Assembly: GCA_045612185.1 (NCBI GenBank)
Contig: JAZKYO010000108.1
Span: forward strand, 7,504 to 71,503
Reading direction: 5' to 3'
Length of the DNA: 64,000 nucleotides
Source of the DNA: RGIG8775 sp045612185
GTDB taxonomy: Bacteria > Bacillota > Clostridia > Oscillospirales > CAG-272
Shown piece by piece: positions 1 to 8,636 of the stretch. A model generated the notes under the pieces. That model ran no database searches and was not told where the DNA came from. It saw nothing but the letters and a program-made list of their open reading frames with translations. The position numbers and the translations under genes are program-made. Each line of letters opens with the position of its first letter. Position 1 is the first letter of the stretch.

Positions 1-406
1 TACCTGTAAGCTCGTTTCCTGTATATCCTACGATAATCTGGGAAAGAAGCTCTGCCTTTACGGAAGCGGCAGCGGTACTGAGTCCAACGTCATAGGGGTT
101 AGTCAGGAGAAGTTCTCCCGTTTTGGTATTTTTAACAGCTACCTCACCGGTAAACTCGTTAATCCAAAGCTGATAGTCGCCTTTTTCAAAGCGCATCGTC
201 ATTGTAGCGAGCTTTTCCTCAGCTGTGTAGTACACCTGAGTAAGGTAGTCTATTTTGGAAAGATCGATCTCTTCAACAGTTGTATCGGTTGTAGCGGTAT
301 CCGCTGTTTCCTCAGCGGACGTCTGCAACACGAACAGACCGGACAATGAACCGAGCAGCATGCAAACAGTCAAGAGCGTCGATATTATTCTTTTTGTAAA
401 TTTCAT
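1..406 (-). CDS. Secreted DUF5696-like protein, partial (N-terminal 135 codons)
   Basis: This gene reads off the left edge of the window. It starts at an ATG (404-406) behind an AGGAG site. It encodes a signal peptide (MKFTKRIISTLLTVCMLLGS, then an LQTSAEE cleavage region) and a mature start containing the phrases FEKGDYQLWINEFTGEVAVKN and TGELLLTNPYDVG. That phrase pattern is what I associate with DUF5696 proteins, which often sit next to Yip1-family proteins and sugar ABC permeases. It is the last visible gene of the five-gene minus-strand importer operon, 25 bp after the Yip1 gene. The role is unknown; surface glycan handling with the importer is an inference. The family call rests on a short stretch only. 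Confidence 0.55.
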   Translation of the reverse strand, partial: MKFTKRIISTLLTVCMLLGSLSGLFVLQTSAEETADTATTDTTVEEIDLSKIDYLTQVYYTAEEKLATMTMRFEKGDYQLWINEFTGEVAVKNTKTGELLLTNPYDVGLSTAAASVKAELLSQIIVGYTGNELTG

Positions 407-431
407 TCTATCAATCTCCTTTTCTGTTATT

Positions 432-2615
432 TTACAGTCGGTATCCGATTTCGATAAAGATATTGGAAATAAATCCGACGATCTTACCGAGAAGTGTTGT
501 AAACAAGAGTGCGATGAACATAATGAATACCATTCCGACGATAGAGCCGATTACGGTAATTATGTTCTTACCAAGCGAATAGTCGTGTGTAACCTGAACA
601 CCGAACAGAATAAGGAATCCTGCCCAGATGAACGCCAACGAGATGAAGAGGTTTACGATATCCATTTCGCTACCCGTTACCATATTGGAAACGATAGTCA
701 TAGGAATTATGAACAAAGGAAGGGGGATAAGCGCGTAAGATGTTGCCACAAACACGTCCTTAAAGCTTCCTTCACCTTCAAACAGTGTGGTAAGACACCA
801 GTTTGCGATTACGAACAGCATTACGGGCATTACAACACCGATAAGCTGAACGAAAATTGTGGAATACTGACCCTGAGGATTGAAAAGGTAACCCTGACCG
901 ATTGCCTGATAGTAGAAAGCAACAACGGTAACCGCGATATAAACAAGTGCGGCACGGACAGATCCTCTCTTTTCATGCTTCAAATCCCAGAATCCGTCAA
1001 AGGGATGGGTCATAAGATGGAAGCCGAAGAGAAGCTCTTTACCGAAGGTAATCTTTTCACCCGACGTAGCAGCTCTGATATTGATCTTGGAAATCTTCTT
1101 AGACAACCATCCGAAGAGAACGCAAATTGCGATAATCGCGATGGGTATAAGCACGAAAATATTTTCAATCGTCTGCTTACGTATTTCGGCATAAGCAATT
1201 GAGTAGTTGTCGGTATCGTAAGCGGCTTTGTAGTGCTCGATAGCAGCCTCGTACTGACCGCTTCTGTAAAGAGCCTGACCTATACCGATATACGCGGCGT
1301 CAAAGTTAGAGTTTCTCATAAGAATCTCTGTCCAGTTATCTATAGCCTTATCGTATTCACGGTTAATCTGGTCTGTAACAGCCTGGTAAAGGATATCACC
1401 GTACTCTGTTCTCTCGTATACTGTAATACTCTTACTTGTACCAGAGTCAAGAACGAGAAGCTTTTCGCCCTGATACGCAAGAGCCTTAATGGTACTTACG
1501 TTACCAAGCTGAAGATTACCTCTGTCACCGAAAGCGAAGAGAAGATTACCTTCGTTATCGTACGTAAATACTTTACTACGCTTTGTATCGGATATAGACC
1601 AAGTTCCCGATTCACCTACCGCAACGTCACCTACCGTGGAAACGCCCTTGATAGCGTTGGGGTCGTGGCTTGCGTTGGTAAATGCTATCTCACCTACGGG
1701 AGGATAGAAACCGTTACGTCTCATGATTTCGCTACCTGCGTTGTTAAGGAGCTTAACCTGAGAGTTTGATGCGGATCCGGTTTTACTTCTGATTGCAGAC
1801 TCAACCTTAGCGGTGTCAATTTTATCAGAGGAAGCGTAAACGAAGCCGTCATCGGTTACCGTAATGTTACTGAAGGTTACGGGAACGAAGATAGTAGAAA
1901 GCTTTTTCTGCTCGTCAGTCTGGAATCGTCTCCAGATAATCTGCCAAAGCGAAATACTTACTTCCTGAGCACCGATAAATCCGGTAAATTCACCATCCTC
2001 GGTAAGAACGATAATACCCTGCGTTGTCTGAGAAGATACAACGTAAATTCTGTTGTACTGGTCAACGGCAACAGCTACGGGGTAATAAACCGATCCTTCC
2101 TCGAAAAGTTCTGATTCGGGTGCATCAAGAACATAAAGGAAATTACCGCTGCGGTCAAATACTACGATACGGTATTTCTGAGTATCGCACACGTAGATTC
2201 TTCCCTCTTCAACAATATCGCCGTAACCGTTATACTTATTATCGGTTACGTAAACGCCTCTGGGAGAAGCAAAGCTATCGGGTGCTCCAATTTCATTGGT
2301 AAATCCTGAGATTGTGAACTTATGCTTATAGTATCTGTCCAACACGATTACCGAGTTAGAACCGGCATCAGCGATGTACACGTTAAGGTCATCATCGACA
2401 ACCATATCGTAGGGATCGGAGATAGTAGCCCCTTCGGGAAGTCCCATATAGGAAGAATTATATGTACCTACGGGAATATACGCATCGGGAGAATACAAGG
2501 GGTCTCCATTAATGGAGTAGGTATAAGTCTGGAACGAGTTGAATGCTCCAACCGGTACGGAAAGCAGCATTATGAGGGCAAATGCCAAAACTAAAATTTT
2601 TACTGATTTTTTCAT
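432..2615 (-). CDS. Secreted NHL-propeller/TPR protein with C-terminal Yip1 membrane domain
   Basis: The protein has 727 residues. It opens with a signal peptide (MKKSVKILVLAFALIMLLSV...VGAF). An NHL/beta-propeller-like region follows (about residues 50-410), with repeats of the type YDMVVDDDLNVYIADAGSNSVIVLD and PRGVYV. Next comes a TPR-like segment (about 415-475; AAYIGIGQALYRSGQYEAA), one membrane segment near 487-505, and a C-terminal multi-span Yip1-like domain (about 550-727). The propeller and TPR part should face outside, with the Yip1 part in the membrane. The gene lies 12 bp after the MalG-type permease, so it is very probably cotranscribed with the importer. Function is unknown; a membrane-anchored accessory or sensor for the transporter is an inference. 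The domain calls are from pattern recognition. Confidence 0.7.
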   Translation of the reverse strand: MKKSVKILVLAFALIMLLSVPVGAFNSFQTYTYSINGDPLYSPDAYIPVGTYNSSYMGLPEGATISDPYDMVVDDDLNVYIADAGSNSVIVLDRYYKHKFTISGFTNEIGAPDSFASPRGVYVTDNKYNGYGDIVEEGRIYVCDTQKYRIVVFDRSGNFLYVLDAPESELFEEGSVYYPVAVAVDQYNRIYVVSSQTTQGIIVLTEDGEFTGFIGAQEVSISLWQIIWRRFQTDEQKKLSTIFVPVTFSNITVTDDGFVYASSDKIDTAKVESAIRSKTGSASNSQVKLLNNAGSEIMRRNGFYPPVGEIAFTNASHDPNAIKGVSTVGDVAVGESGTWSISDTKRSKVFTYDNEGNLLFAFGDRGNLQLGNVSTIKALAYQGEKLLVLDSGTSKSITVYERTEYGDILYQAVTDQINREYDKAIDNWTEILMRNSNFDAAYIGIGQALYRSGQYEAAIEHYKAAYDTDNYSIAYAEIRKQTIENIFVLIPIAIIAICVLFGWLSKKISKINIRAATSGEKITFGKELLFGFHLMTHPFDGFWDLKHEKRGSVRAALVYIAVTVVAFYYQAIGQGYLFNPQGQYSTIFVQLIGVVMPVMLFVIANWCLTTLFEGEGSFKDVFVATSYALIPLPLFIIPMTIVSNMVTGSEMDIVNLFISLAFIWAGFLILFGVQVTHDYSLGKNIITVIGSIVGMVFIMFIALLFTTLLGKIVGFISNIFIEIGYRL

Positions 2616-2627
2616 TTGCTACCTCCT

Positions 2628-3500
2628 TTAGTCCTTCATACCGCTGGAACCCATTGTCTCAATAATGTTCGACTGAGAAATGACGAATACTATAATAGGT
2701 ACCATCATCATAATAACCGTCGAAGCCGCGCCCGCGCCCGCACGCTTAATACCACCTGCCATAACCTGCTGGATAGCATAGTTGAAGGATTTAAGCTGCT
2801 CGGACTGGATATATACAGACGCTCCTGCGTTCCAAAGGTCCTTAAACGAGTAAATAATAAGTGTAAGCCAAGCGGGCTTAACCATGGGCATTGCTATTGT
2901 CCAATAGGTTCTAAGCTCGCTCGCACCGTCAAGACGTGCGCTTTCAAGCACCGCGTCGGTAACGTTGGTCTCCATGAACTGCTTCATAAGATAAAGACCA
3001 AGGGACGTTGCCCATGCGGGAATGATTCTTGACCAATATGTATCGATCCAACCAAGCTTACTCATGATAAGGAAGCTGGTGATAGCGGTAACTGTTGCGT
3101 GGAACATAAGAGAAGTTCTTACAAGTTTGAACATTCCCTTTCCGCCCGGGAACTTGATCTTAGCCATTGCGTATGCCGCAAGAGACGAGAAGAAAAGGTT
3201 ACCGGTTGTACCGACGATAGATACGAATACTGTGTTGAATATGTATCTGGAGAAAGGCACCAGCGACGTATTCATAAGTGTAAACAGATCTGTAAAGTTT
3301 TTAAGTGTGGGGTTTACAACGAAGAATCTCGGGGGGAACATCCAAAGCTCGTCAAGAGGCTTCAACGACTGGCTTATAACGTAAACCATGGGAAGGAACA
3401 TGAAGAGTCCGAGGATACCGAGTACAAAGGTAATACCCGCGTCACCGCCGCGAGAACGGTTAAGTACGACTTTATGATTTCTTGTTCTTAATTTTGCCAT
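2628..3500 (-). CDS. Carbohydrate ABC transporter permease (MalG/YesQ type)
   Basis: This is a 290-residue inner-membrane permease with six predicted spans. It has the EAA-type cytoplasmic loop typical of MalG-like proteins (about residues 185-205: VLESARLDGASELRTYWTIAMP). The start MAKLRTRNHKVVLNRSRGGD is basic, and the first span follows at about residue 25. It lies 1 bp from the partner permease and is the second half of the heterodimeric channel for the large binding protein upstream. No ATPase is encoded in the operon, so a shared MsmX-type ATPase encoded elsewhere is likely, as in many Gram-positive sugar importers. The substrate is not determined by sequence; oligosaccharide is the family norm. 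Confidence 0.9.
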   Translation of the reverse strand: MAKLRTRNHKVVLNRSRGGDAGITFVLGILGLFMFLPMVYVISQSLKPLDELWMFPPRFFVVNPTLKNFTDLFTLMNTSLVPFSRYIFNTVFVSIVGTTGNLFFSSLAAYAMAKIKFPGGKGMFKLVRTSLMFHATVTAITSFLIMSKLGWIDTYWSRIIPAWATSLGLYLMKQFMETNVTDAVLESARLDGASELRTYWTIAMPMVKPAWLTLIIYSFKDLWNAGASVYIQSEQLKSFNYAIQQVMAGGIKRAGAGAASTVIMMMVPIIVFVISQSNIIETMGSSGMKD

Positions 3501-3501
3501 A

Positions 3502-4449
3502 TTACGTACCTACCTTTGCAATAATATTCTTTACAAGCATATTGGAGCCTACCATTACAAGGAACAGGATAACCGCAATAGCCGAAGAATAACCTATCTC
3601 GAAACGCTGTCCGCCGTAGTCGTCAAGGTGGTGCATTATCGTATGCGCCGCATAGTCAACCGACGGGAATCCACAAAGTGCTGTAACGACACCGCCGAAG
3701 CCGAACGCGCCGGTAATAGCCATGATAGCACCGAACATAAGCTGAGGTCCCATATTGGGAAGTGTGATATACCAAAGCTCCTGCCATCTGTTCTTAACGC
3801 CGTCAACCGCGCCTGCCTCAAACTGAGACTTATCTACGCCCTGAAGACCTGCGATGAACGCAAGGAAGGACGTACCAAGCGAGGTCCAAAGTGCAACCAC
3901 GATACACAAAGGCATTACGTAGGATGCGTTCTGAAAGAACTGAATAGGCTCTGTTACAAGTCCCATTTCAAGAAGTTTGGAGTTTACCCAACCGTAAGCG
4001 TCACCCGAGAAGAGGGTCTGCCAGATAAGGTAAACCTGACCCGAAATGGAGGGAGCGTAGAATACAAGAGTAACCACAGCTCTGATTTTGGGAGGAAGCT
4101 CGTTGATAAACCAAGCAACCAGGAAAGACATAAGGTAGGATACAGGACCTACTATGATAGCGAAAATAAATGTATTCTTAACCGCTGTGAGGAATATGTC
4201 GTCATCAAGGAAGAGACGCACATAGTTGTCAACGAACACAAAGTTCGGCCACTCAAGCAAGTTAAAGTCCGTAAAGCTGAACACGATTGACAGTACAACC
4301 GGCGCGATGGTGAACAAGGTGAAAATGAGCATAAAGGGAGCGACCATTACATATGCTACCCAGTTGCGCTTCATTTCCTTCCAAGTCCACTGCGCCATTG
4401 TCATGTCTTTACGCGAAACAGCTTTCTTTTCTGCTGTTTTCTTTGACAT
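3502..4449 (-). CDS. Sugar ABC transporter permease (MalF/LplB type)
   Basis: This 315-residue permease has a cytoplasmic N-terminal tail (MSKKTAEKKAVSRKD), a first span near residues 35-55 and further spans to the C-terminus. The EAA-like loop is visible at about 205-225 (FEAGAVDGVKNRWQELWYITLP). It is the MalF-type half of the importer and pairs with the MalG-type permease that begins 1 bp after its stop. The gene is 50 bp downstream of the binding-protein gene in the same orientation, so it belongs to the same operon. The start ATG has an AGGAG-like site (AAGGAGAAAAGTA) just upstream. Substrate unknown. Confidence 0.9.
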   Translation of the reverse strand: MSKKTAEKKAVSRKDMTMAQWTWKEMKRNWVAYVMVAPFMLIFTLFTIAPVVLSIVFSFTDFNLLEWPNFVFVDNYVRLFLDDDIFLTAVKNTFIFAIIVGPVSYLMSFLVAWFINELPPKIRAVVTLVFYAPSISGQVYLIWQTLFSGDAYGWVNSKLLEMGLVTEPIQFFQNASYVMPLCIVVALWTSLGTSFLAFIAGLQGVDKSQFEAGAVDGVKNRWQELWYITLPNMGPQLMFGAIMAITGAFGFGGVVTALCGFPSVDYAAHTIMHHLDDYGGQRFEIGYSSAIAVILFLVMVGSNMLVKNIIAKVGT

Positions 4450-4499
4450 TACTTTTCTCCTTAATTAATAGAATAGATTTTTATTTCTGATTAAGCAAA

Positions 4500-7400
4500 T
4501 TAGTTCTGGTAAGAGACAAGTGCGTTATACGCGTCTTTCATAAGCTCGATTGCTTTTTCAAGACCTGTCTTATCAGCAGAATTAAGGGTGGATCCTGCAA
4601 GCTCGCCCTCAAGCTGAGCGATTGCGTCTACAAGAATTTCCATCTGTTGTTCTTCACTAATCTTAACGTCGACGTCAGCAGCTCTTCTGATATTATTTAT
4701 CATATCAGCATACTTGCCCGTCACCGCGGAGCTGAGAGTATAATCAAGATCTTTCATCTTGATTTCTTCTACGCCCTTAACAGTTTCATATACACCCTTA
4801 TTGATAGTAAGTTCTCCTTCAGAAAGAAGTGTATATACCTGAGCCAATCTCTTTTCAGAAAGCTTCTGACCTACGTAATCAAGAGTTTCAAGATCGAACT
4901 CACTGCGTTTTCTGGTAATTTCTTTATTGATTGTATTGATGTACGACAGCAACTCCTCAACGGGGTCCGCGTCGTTGTTGATCGCAGCCATGTAAGCGAA
5001 CTTAGCATAACGCTCAATGATGTACGAACCGGGATAGTTGGGAATCGATGCAAGGTTGTTGAACTGAAGCTGGATCTGCTTGATCTCATCAGCTGTCCAA
5101 GGCAAGCTCTCAAGCGCGTTAAGGTTTGCGGTGGGATGCTTTGCGGAAGGACCGAGAATAGATACCATTTCGTTAGAGTATTTCTCCTGGCAGTCCGCAC
5201 CGGAGTGCCATCTCATAAAGTCCCAAGCGCCCTCAACGTTTTCACAGCCCGTAATCATAACGATTGCGGATACGCCGGAAACAGAGCAGTTGTTGATATT
5301 ACCGAACTCGTCCTCGATACCGGGCATAGGATAGAAGCCCCACAAGCCTTCGATTTCGGTTGCAAATACCTTCAATTTATTATATGTATCTGTATAACCG
5401 GCAAATCCGATAGGCATTTCACCTGTTCTGAAACGGTTAGCAAAGTCGTATGAAAGCGGGAAAGAGTACATAGTAAACATGTTGGTCATCTTTTCAAACG
5501 CCTCAAGCGAAGTATTTGCGTCAAGGTTAATTCTCATACCGTTATCTGCGAAGAGGTCTCCGCCCATCTGGTATATGAACATTCTGTACTCAACGTGCAT
5601 ACCGATCTGCATGTTGTTAGCCTGAAGAACGGGAATTGCGGAATAGATATCGTCCCAAGTCTTGGGAATATCAAGGTCAAGCTCCGCAAGGATGTCCTTT
5701 CTTACGAACATCATATTAAAGGACTGTGTTTCGGGAAGTCCGTAGTAGTGCATTGTACCAACCGAGTCCTCAATACCAAGAACGATCATCGCCGCCTCGT
5801 TGAACTCTCTTGTCTCGGGATTTGTAACGAGATCTTCAAAGTCAGCGCAATTCTCTATGGGCATAAGCGCTCCACGGATAGCATAGTTAATTACGTCAGC
5901 CTGACCAAGACCGATATAAACATCGGGGCCCGTCTGAGAAAGTATGGAAGGAAGAAGTGTACCGCCCGCAACGAGCTTAAGGTTTACAGCCGTTCCATAC
6001 TGAGGAGTAAAGTCGTTATTTACAAGGTTTCTGATAACCTGTGTCTGGTCACGACCGTATGCAAGCCAAACTTCAACGATTTCAGAATCTTCATCGTCGT
6101 ACTCTTCGGTTGCACCCATTCTATCGTAATTTCTAATGAAGGACTGGAAGAAGCTTCCCATTTCATGACCGAAGGACTGGAAGAAGTTAGCCTCAGCCTT
6201 AGGAAGTTTGTTTCCTTTACCCTGAACAAGAAGATAGTCTATCTGAAGGGGTTGCGTTTTTGCGTCACTAATCCAAGTACCGAGCGAACCGATATAGGAT
6301 TTAAGCTGTGTAAGGTTCTTAGCGATTTCGTTCTCGGGGTCGCCGCCCATTCTCTCAAGAAGCCAAGCAACCTGATCAAGGGTAGCTACCATCGAGCCCT
6401 TAATTCCCGCCATAGCCTGAAGCTTTGCGGAAATATCATAAATAAGGATCGACTGCTCCATAAGGTCCTTAACCACATTGGGAAGAACTCGCTTAAAGCC
6501 GTAGTCACGGTAATCGTCGGGCTCAGCGCCTGTAAGCTTAAGAATAGAAAGATAGTCAGAGTTTATAGACTCAAGCGCGCCTTCTATCTGGCTTACAAGG
6601 TCACCCATAGAACCAAGTGTAACGGTAAACTCAACGGTATATACAACGCCTTCCTTGAAATAGAAATCAAAGTCGGTATTGCCGTCGGAAAGTATCTTAG
6701 TCTGCCACTCGGAAGAATAGTCGAATCTGAGTTTTGCAGCCTCTGCAAACGGAGTACCGTTGTAGTATCCCTCAAGGTTGCCAAATTTAGCCTTATACTC
6801 TTCCTCAGTGTAGTTTGTATAGATAGCCAAAGATCTTGAAGCATACATACCGTCAAGAACCGATTGGCTGAATCTTGCTACAATATTATATACGCCACTG
6901 TTATCCACAGAAAAGTTCCAAGTAAGTGCCTGACCGGCGGTCTGCCACTTGTCACCGCCCACACCGCCGATGGTGTTAAGCATAGTGTTCTTAGTGGTGA
7001 TGGGGCTTGTTATAGCGCTTCTTGTATCCTCAATGGGATAAATAGTCTGCGACGTTGTGGACGTAAGATACTCACCCTCTACCTTAACGCTGCTTGTCCC
7101 CGCGGGAGCAGACGCATAATACGCACTTGCCTCTGCATAAGGTACGTAACTTGCGTGAGGAACGAGCTTAATGCTCTTAATAGCCATAGGCTCGCTGACA
7201 CCGGTGAGAGAAATTACGGTATTATCGGATTTTTCGAATACGAACTCGAAAGACTCGGAATAATAACCGTCGGTGTCGTGAATCTCATATGTCATCCATT
7301 TGGGAGACTGAACTATGGGAGAACGAATTTCATTGTGGTCGATATCAGAGCTAAAGAATCTCACCTTAAGCTCCTCGCAAAGATAGTTGTATCTCTCCGC

Positions 7401-8141
7401 AGTCCAATACTCAGGCATTTCATATTTAATGAGAGTTGCGTTGTCAACCGTTTCGCTGGTAGCAACAATACCAAGCTCTCTCGCCTTATTCAAGTGGTAT
7501 TCAGCGGTTTCGCCCTTGCCAAGTTTATACACCGCATTTACGTAATCATTGGTATAAATCTTTTGAAGGGTAAGATATCTCGCCTCGAGGAAAGGAATTG
7601 CCGAATCAATACGGAAGATACGCTCAACAGCAGTTGATTTACCTACCGAATTTCCCGCAGCATCCACCTGAGTGGGATAATACTCAATTACCACGCTGTA
7701 TCTTGCGGTTTCGGGGATCGACACATTCCACGAAACAGTACCTGTGGCGGGGGTGTAGAGAGCCTCTACTCCGTCAAAGGTTCCGACCGCGTACTCCGCG
7801 TCGCTCTGCTCGGCATTGACGTCCTTAACAGCGTCAATAACGATCTCCTCGGTTGCCGCGTCAACCGTCCAGACTCTTTCTACGATTTCTTTTCCGTCCG
7901 CGTCAACCGCACCGGTATACTTAGAATACTTTCTGAAGTACTCGTCGTAAGAAATCGAATTAAGAATCTCTCGTACATCGTCGATGGTCGCATCTGTAAC
8001 CGATGTGTTCTGATTACCTGCCGGCTTCGGTGAAATCAGTATCGTGTCATCGGCAGCATACGCCGCGATTCCGGCACTTGAAAGCACACAGAGCAGAGCA
8101 AGTACCAAAGAAAGGAATCTTTGGAATTTCTTCTTGTTCAT
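4500..8141 (-). CDS. Very large extracellular solute-binding protein with N-terminal ligand-binding-like modules
   Basis: I place the start at the ATG at 8139-8141, behind a strong AGGAGG. The frame stays open upstream, but that stretch is the structured leader. The 1213-residue product has a Sec signal peptide (MNKKKFQRFLSLVLALLCVL...AAYAADD) and no lipobox. Residues about 120-450 hold two similar beta-rich modules (TVSWNVSIPETARYSVVIEY and ALTWNFSVDNSGVYNIVARF). A helical linker follows, and a family 1 binding-protein domain occupies about 685-1110 (VWLAYGRDQTQVIRNLV; TGPDVYIGLGQADVINYA). Ordinary family members have 400-550 residues. It is the first gene of the importer operon and should capture a glycan outside the cell. 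How it stays at the cell surface is unclear, because neither a lipobox nor a C-terminal anchor is visible. Confidence 0.85.
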   Translation of the reverse strand: MNKKKFQRFLSLVLALLCVLSSAGIAAYAADDTILISPKPAGNQNTSVTDATIDDVREILNSISYDEYFRKYSKYTGAVDADGKEIVERVWTVDAATEEIVIDAVKDVNAEQSDAEYAVGTFDGVEALYTPATGTVSWNVSIPETARYSVVIEYYPTQVDAAGNSVGKSTAVERIFRIDSAIPFLEARYLTLQKIYTNDYVNAVYKLGKGETAEYHLNKARELGIVATSETVDNATLIKYEMPEYWTAERYNYLCEELKVRFFSSDIDHNEIRSPIVQSPKWMTYEIHDTDGYYSESFEFVFEKSDNTVISLTGVSEPMAIKSIKLVPHASYVPYAEASAYYASAPAGTSSVKVEGEYLTSTTSQTIYPIEDTRSAITSPITTKNTMLNTIGGVGGDKWQTAGQALTWNFSVDNSGVYNIVARFSQSVLDGMYASRSLAIYTNYTEEEYKAKFGNLEGYYNGTPFAEAAKLRFDYSSEWQTKILSDGNTDFDFYFKEGVVYTVEFTVTLGSMGDLVSQIEGALESINSDYLSILKLTGAEPDDYRDYGFKRVLPNVVKDLMEQSILIYDISAKLQAMAGIKGSMVATLDQVAWLLERMGGDPENEIAKNLTQLKSYIGSLGTWISDAKTQPLQIDYLLVQGKGNKLPKAEANFFQSFGHEMGSFFQSFIRNYDRMGATEEYDDEDSEIVEVWLAYGRDQTQVIRNLVNNDFTPQYGTAVNLKLVAGGTLLPSILSQTGPDVYIGLGQADVINYAIRGALMPIENCADFEDLVTNPETREFNEAAMIVLGIEDSVGTMHYYGLPETQSFNMMFVRKDILAELDLDIPKTWDDIYSAIPVLQANNMQIGMHVEYRMFIYQMGGDLFADNGMRINLDANTSLEAFEKMTNMFTMYSFPLSYDFANRFRTGEMPIGFAGYTDTYNKLKVFATEIEGLWGFYPMPGIEDEFGNINNCSVSGVSAIVMITGCENVEGAWDFMRWHSGADCQEKYSNEMVSILGPSAKHPTANLNALESLPWTADEIKQIQLQFNNLASIPNYPGSYIIERYAKFAYMAAINNDADPVEELLSYINTINKEITRKRSEFDLETLDYVGQKLSEKRLAQVYTLLSEGELTINKGVYETVKGVEEIKMKDLDYTLSSAVTGKYADMINNIRRAADVDVKISEEQQMEILVDAIAQLEGELAGSTLNSADKTGLEKAIELMKDAYNALVSYQN

Positions 8142-8155
8142 AAGTTTTCCTCCTG

Positions 8156-8363
8156 AAAAATTGCTGAGCATAATGGTCGCCACGAAGCCCGAAGGGGTTA
8201 ACCGCGGTATAACACGAACGTCATAAGACGAGGTGGGGTGTTCTGCACGGAATCCAATAGGCTTATCCGAAGACAAAGCCCTCGTATCCCCCGAAAAAAG
8301 ACTATTGATTTTCACCAAAAGCCGTTCAAACGAGAAACGGGCGCAAAAATGCCATATTTCAAT
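8156..8363 (-). ncRNA. ssrS: Structured leader RNA, candidate 6S (SsrS-like) RNA
   Basis: The stretch of about 208 nt is transcribed from the strong promoter at 8370-8398. By hand it folds as a rod. The 5' and 3' ends pair collinearly (UGAAAUAUGGC with GCAAUUUUUCA, 9 of 11 positions). A distal helix joins AAUCAAUAG (8302-8310) to CUAUUGGAUU (8251-8260). A UUCG-capped apical hairpin lies at about 8261-8279. The 3' strand carries a small CGUC-UUAU-GACG hairpin (8219-8230) just after GAACACCCCACCU, and a second hairpin CCGCG...CGUGG (about 8181-8207). A 3' bubble with ACAC...CACCU followed by a small hairpin recalls 6S RNA. The binding-protein ribosome site begins only a few nt after the 3' end. 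An unknown cis-acting leader is the alternative. Confidence 0.5.
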
Positions 8364-8369
8364 GACATT

Positions 8370-8398
8370 ATAATACCACACAACAACCGAAATGTCAA
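8370..8398 (-). promoter_or_regulatory. Sigma-A promoter for leader RNA and ABC operon
   Basis: On the minus strand the -35 box TTGACA (8393-8398) and the -10 box TATTAT (8370-8375) are separated by 17 bp. This predicts a start near 8363, at the base of the rod-like leader. No other good promoter was seen between here and the binding-protein start. Confidence 0.75.
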
Positions 8399-8514
8399 GA
8401 TTTTGAAGAGATGAAAATTTTGTGTGTTTATATTATGAAGGAGTTTTGCACAAAGACAAAACGCATAAATAACGCCCATCAAGTCCAAACGCAAAAAAAG
8501 CAACACCGTATTAT

Positions 8515-8636
8515 GGTAAATACAATTTACCTCTGCTTCGGTGATTTTGTCAGATACACCTCTTGTTTTGTGCAATTTGACAATGCCATTTTTTCGACAA
8601 AACACTCCCACTTCCGCAAGGTAAACCACATTTACC
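8515..8636. promoter_or_regulatory. Paired operators GGTAAA-N5-TTTACC, 105 bp apart
   Basis: Two 17-bp inverted repeats share the same arms and the same 5-bp spacer: GGTAAATACAATTTACC (8515-8531) and GGTAAACCACATTTACC (8620-8636). The start-to-start distance of 105 bp is ten helical turns, which would allow looping by one dimeric or tetrameric regulator. They lie 117 and 222 bp upstream of the ABC-operon promoter. TTTGTGCAA motifs occur at 8567-8575 and 8696-8704, with an inverted copy at 8446-8454, so the region is dense in possible sites. Confidence 0.5.

Noticed and set aside
255..1202. Plus-strand open frame of 315 codons
   Set aside because: It lies antisense to the Yip1 gene and the DUF5696-like gene, has no ribosome site or family features, and its composition reflects the opposite frame.
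5595..6839. Plus-strand open frame of 414 codons
   Set aside because: Antisense to the large binding protein, which has a clear signal peptide, ribosome site and domain motifs; the plus-strand product looks like no known protein.
8141..8381. Longer N-terminus of the large binding protein
   Set aside because: The extra 80 codons come from the structured leader; the signal peptide and AGGAGG fix the start at 8141.
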